NCBI GenBank assembly: GCA_937988775.1
Contig: CALKHP010000052.1
Span: 124,001-188,000 of the forward strand
Direction: 5' to 3'
Length of the DNA: 64,000 nt
Origin: an uncultured Alphaproteobacteria bacterium
GTDB lineage: Bacteria; Pseudomonadota; Alphaproteobacteria; Rhizobiales; Beijerinckiaceae
The position numbers and the translations under genes were made by a program. Shown here in pieces: positions 61,501 to 64,000 of this stretch (its first letter is position 1; the number at the start of each line of letters is the position of its first letter). The notes below the pieces were generated by a model. The model searched no databases. It was not told the DNA's origin and saw nothing but the letters and a program-made list of their open reading frames with translations.

Positions 61501-62038
61501 GCGGCCCGTCCGGCGCGCGCAGGGCCGCGCGCATGGTGTGGTCCACGGCGCGGGCCAGAAGCGCGGCGGCATCGGCCTCGTCGAGCACGGTGAAGGTCGC
61601 CGGCACGTTGGCCTCGAGCGGGAAGACATGCAGCAGCCGCTCGCAGAAGGCGTGGATAGTCTGGATGCGCAGGCCGCCCGGCGTCTCGACAGCGAGCGCG
61701 AACAGGCGCCGCGCCAGCGCCAGCCGCCAGGCTTCCGGCGCGCCACCGGTCAGGCCGGCGATCTTTTCGGTGAGCGCGGCATCGTCGAGCGCCACCCAGG
61801 CGGCAAGCTCGGCGAAGATGCGGTTCTGCATGTTGGCGGCGGCCGCCTTGGTGAAGGTCAGGCACAGGATACGGGCCGGATCGACATTTTCCAGCAGCAG
61901 CCGGATGACGCGGCGCGTCAGCACATAGGTCTTGCCGGAACCGGCATTGGCCGAGACCCAGACGGAGGAGCGCGGATCGATGGCGCTGTCCTGCAAGGCC
62001 TTCGTATCGGCCGGGATGACGAAGCGGCCATCGCTCAT
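58565..62038 (-). CDS. addA: Double-strand break repair helicase AddA
   Basis: UvrD-like helicase-nuclease of 1157 residues, partner of AddB in resecting DNA ends for RecA. Walker A is SANAGSGKTYVLTRRV near residue 30, the DEAQ-type Walker B HLLVDEAQDTSPLQW, then FAVGDEKQSIYSFQGADP, RVMTVHAAKGLEARVVFL and LLYVAMTRAGDRLYVAGYHGKR (in two parts). The C-terminal RecB-like nuclease motif reads LIADFKTGRPP near residue 1100. The ATG at 62038 overlaps the addB stop by four bases. Confidence 0.96.
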   Translation of the reverse strand: MSDGRFVIPADTKALQDSAIDPRSSVWVSANAGSGKTYVLTRRVIRLLLENVDPARILCLTFTKAAAANMQNRIFAELAAWVALDDAALTEKIAGLTGGAPEAWRLALARRLFALAVETPGGLRIQTIHAFCERLLHVFPLEANVPATFTVLDEADAAALLARAVDHTMRAALRAPDGPLGLALARVAEETTLGTLHGLIARAVPAFAGRPDEDAYAAGLRHALGLGADETVAAIDRATLDAGIVRNARTDIAALVRETGKKTDLDLAARLVASTVPDEVAAEAAAYRAIFLTAKLEARKSLVTQAVAKANPALAEQLEHEAARVVMLLEARRAAAAVERSKALFRLAQAVAARMQAEKSRRAWLDFDDLIARTATLLERADAAWVLYKLDGGIDHLLVDEAQDTSPLQWTILKALTAEFFAGEGAGNQHRSVFAVGDEKQSIYSFQGADPREFDAARQHFRAAVKHGGEAFADLELKLSFRSTADVLNAVDRVFGDAERSRGLSSLGLLPPPHDSARGKAPGLVELWPPVVPQEPEEGFSNEGIDVPLETAPLVLLARRIARRIAGWLARGDRYADDGTPICAGDVMILVRRRNAFFEAVIRALKREGVPVAGADRLKLADHIAVMDLMALGRAMLLPEDDLTVAALLKSPFCGLDDNDLIALAPGRKASLWAALAASDEPRHRAVSARLERWRALAREADPFTFYATVLGRDRGRHDLTARLGLDAAEAIDVFLADAQGYGLKAPPSLRGFLDRIEAEDRTVKRDMDAAGDAVRVMTVHAAKGLEARVVFLADTFSQPMAQHDSPLLGLAGPDGAMLPVWAPGAKEDAAPVQAERLRQREANWDEYRRLLYVAMTRAGDRLYVAGYHGKREVKAPVWYNLIDIALNEAGGAGLLHQVAAEDGEGEVLQWRRAAPEPAPAESVAPAKPAPPEPALPDWLARPAPREHMAPPPLSPSRLLAGEAATLPAGAVAVDGAARRQGIALHRLFELLPNVPPERRRDTGVALLERWGLAEAAAGLVETVLALFAHPQAAPLFGPGSRAEVAVAGEIDLGARGLVAVNGQIDRLAILPDAVLIADFKTGRPPRDRAAMPPAILAQLAAYRALLIKLQPGRPVRCIVIWTALPEIVEISCASLDAALHLVGSVRENTRGAAGEP

Positions 62039-64000
62039 GCCTCGCCCTCCTCGCCATCGTCATCGGCGGCACCCGCCGTCTCCGACCATTCCTTGACGCG
62101 GGCGAGATGGTCGTAATCGCCGAATTCCTGGCGCTTGCGCGGCATGCGCCGCGACAGGTAACCCTCGGCCGGGTCGCGGTAGCGCGTCAGCGTCTCGATC
62201 AGCTTCGCCAGATGCGCCTCGCACAGCGCCTGCAAGGTCTGGTCCTTCGGCTGGATGGCGCGCTCCTCTCCGCCGGCGCCACGGCCGGACAGCCGGAGAT
62301 AGATCAACTCGGCGACCTCACCGGCCGGCACATCCTTGAAGGCGCCGCCGGCGATCATCGCCGCTTCGAGGGTGAGCTGCGGCGAACGCCCGGTGACGAC
62401 CTCGGCGACACCCGGCGGCATGCCGGTCTTGTAATCGATCACGGCGAGGCGGCCGTCGCGCATCAGGTCGATGCGGTCGGCCCGGCCGGTGAGCCGGAAG
62501 GCGCTTGCATCGCCGAGCGTCAAGGCGAGCGCGCCGGAAATCTCGACGCTGCTGCGCATGGTATCGGCGGCGCGCGCCTCCTCCCAGCCGGCGAGCCAGG
62601 CGGCGATGCGCAGGTAGCCCGGCCACCAGAAACCGGCAACCTCCGGATCATCCATGAACGGCGCGAACACGGTGCGGCCGGCGGCGAGCAGGCGGGCATG
62701 GCGGTCGCCATCCGCATCCGCACGCATAGAGGCGTGCAGCGCCTCATGCACGAGATTGCCGCGATCGGCCGCTGTGAAGCCGGGCGCAAGCGCCTCGAGG
62801 GGGGCGAGATCGAGGATATGGCGGGCGAAGATGGCATAAGGGTCGCGGTACAGCGTCTCGATGGCGGTGACCGACAGGCGCTGCGGCCGCAAAGCCAGCG
62901 GCGGCGTCGGCGCCGGAATCGCCCTCGCCCTGGCCGCTGCCCGCCACGTCATGTGGCCGGTCGAGCCGGCGGGCGAGTGCCAGCGTCGCCGCGCCACGCA
63001 TGCACGCAGGGTCGATATGCGCACCGCAAAACGCCGACAGTCGCTGCAGGAAGCGCGCCGGCACGCTGGGTGCGCCCTCGACGCGCATGGCGCGGGTCAG
63101 CACGACCTCTGGCGCGCCGAGCCCTTGCGCGAAATCATGCGCGGTCTGGCCCAGCCGGCGCTCGGGCGGATCGAGGCCGAGTTCGGCGCGCATCTGCCGG
63201 TTGAGGAACACGTCGTTGCGCGCCGCCGGCGGCCAGGTGCCCTCGTTCAGGCCGCCGAGCACCACAAGATCGACCGAGAGCAGGCGCGCTTCCAGCAGGC
63301 CGAAAATGCGCAGGCGCGCATGGCCACCGCCGCGCGGCGGAATGGCGACGCCGGCCAGCAGCGCATCGAGCAGGCCACCAAAGCTGCCCGGCGCCAGCAC
63401 CAGCCCGCAGCCGCCGGTCTCGACGATCTCGTCAAGCCGCGCCAGCAGGGCGGCGCCATCCGGCCGGGCGGCGAAGTCATGGTCGGCGGCCTCGCGTTCC
63501 GTCAGGGCGGCGACGCTATCGCCGAGCGCGCGCGCGCCATCGTGGATCGGGCACTCGGCCGCCAGAGCCGTGGCCAGCGGCGCCAGCGCGGCGGCAAGAC
63601 GCTCGAGCAGCGCTCCGGCCGCGGCAAGGCGGCCGGCGTCGATGCGGCGCAGTGGCGCCGGGCTGCGGCCATCGACGGCGCGCGCGCCGGCGCCCCCGAG
63701 CGCGACGCTGAGGCCGGCGAGCCCCGGTTTCAGGCGCTGGCCGCGCAGCACGGCGATTTCGAGCGCGGCGCGGGCGGCCGCCAGACGCGCCGGCGGCCAG
63801 CCGAGCGCCAGATCGCGGTGGGCAAGCAGTTGCACCAGCGCGCCCGCCGCGAAATCGCTCTCGACCACGGCGAGCGCGAGGCGGGCGAGGCTGCCGGCCG
63901 GGCTCAGCGCCAGATCCGCGCCGGCGCTATCCTCGGCCGCGATATCCCAGCGCGCCAGTTCGCCGGCGACGCGCCGGGCAAGCTGGCGGTCGGGCGTGAC
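62035..64000 (-). pseudogene. addB: AddB, frameshifted and cut by the window end
   Basis: C-terminal two-thirds of the AddB subunit. From 64000 the frame reads VTPDRQLARRVAGELARWDI and continues through LVVLGGLNEGTWPP, RRLGQTAHDFAQGLGAPEVV and LARRLDRP near 62957. Homology then moves to the next frame: RAIPAPTPPLALRPQ, RLSVTAIETLYRDPYAIFAR, then the nuclease motif LAVIDYKTGMPP and on to the stop at 62035. The switch is within about 62915-62957 and equals one extra base (or two missing). Neither frame alone gives an intact protein: the first would end with an unrelated tail and no nuclease. A sequencing error is as likely as a real mutation; 5' part not in the window. Confidence 0.88.

Overview
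The window is a 64 kb piece of a GC-rich chromosome that looks like an alphaproteobacterium of the Hyphomicrobiales (Rhizobiales). This rests on the housekeeping order cmk-rpsA-(sppA)-ihfB-lapA-trpF-trpB-trpA-accD-folC-trxA-addA-addB, an AccD without a zinc finger, many HAAT/Liv-type transporters and abundant short palindromic intergenic repeats. Genus cannot be set from sequence alone. I see no rRNA, tRNA, insertion sequence, prophage or CRISPR array.

Layout. 0.3-3.2 kb: zwf and pncB. 3.3-8.1 kb: first branched-chain-amino-acid-type (HAAT) ABC transporter with a fused LivH-LivM permease, then a DadA-like D-amino-acid dehydrogenase. 9.5-12 kb: a membrane protein with a degenerate GGDEF domain, convergent with serA. 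12-16.4 kb (minus): a five-gene acyl-CoA operon (RhlG-like SDR, MaoC hydratase, ACAD11-like dehydrogenase, APH-like kinase, second SDR) that resembles 4-hydroxyacyl-CoA catabolism. 16.7-23.1 kb: gamma-glutamyltransferase-like enzyme and a second HAAT transporter; then a divergent Lrp regulator/MFS pair. 25-31.7 kb: ogt, a DUF559 nuclease-like gene held tightly between two ~100-bp direct repeats, a beta-oxidation pair, phnN, and the divergent AraC-type regulator/pobA pair. 31.9-35.1 kb: a secreted Gly/His-rich peptide, an ECF sigma factor, its membrane anti-sigma factor and a secreted subtilase. 35.2-38.4 kb: modABC facing a short ModE-type regulator. 38.4-45.5 kb (minus): folD, a MetE-C-terminal-like methyltransferase and a third HAAT transporter. 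45.6-64 kb: the housekeeping block, with an Hsp70-like gene and an ornithine cyclodeaminase-family gene interposed, ending in addA and a frameshifted addB that runs off the window.

The parts fit a soil- or plant-associated heterotroph that imports amino acids, amides or carboxylates through several binding-protein systems and oxidises aromatics (4-hydroxybenzoate) and acyl-CoAs. The less ordinary items are the repeat-bracketed DUF559 unit, the ACAD/kinase operon, the GGDEF-like protein with an intact inhibitory-site motif but a dead active site, the sigma/anti-sigma/subtilase group, and the break in addB.
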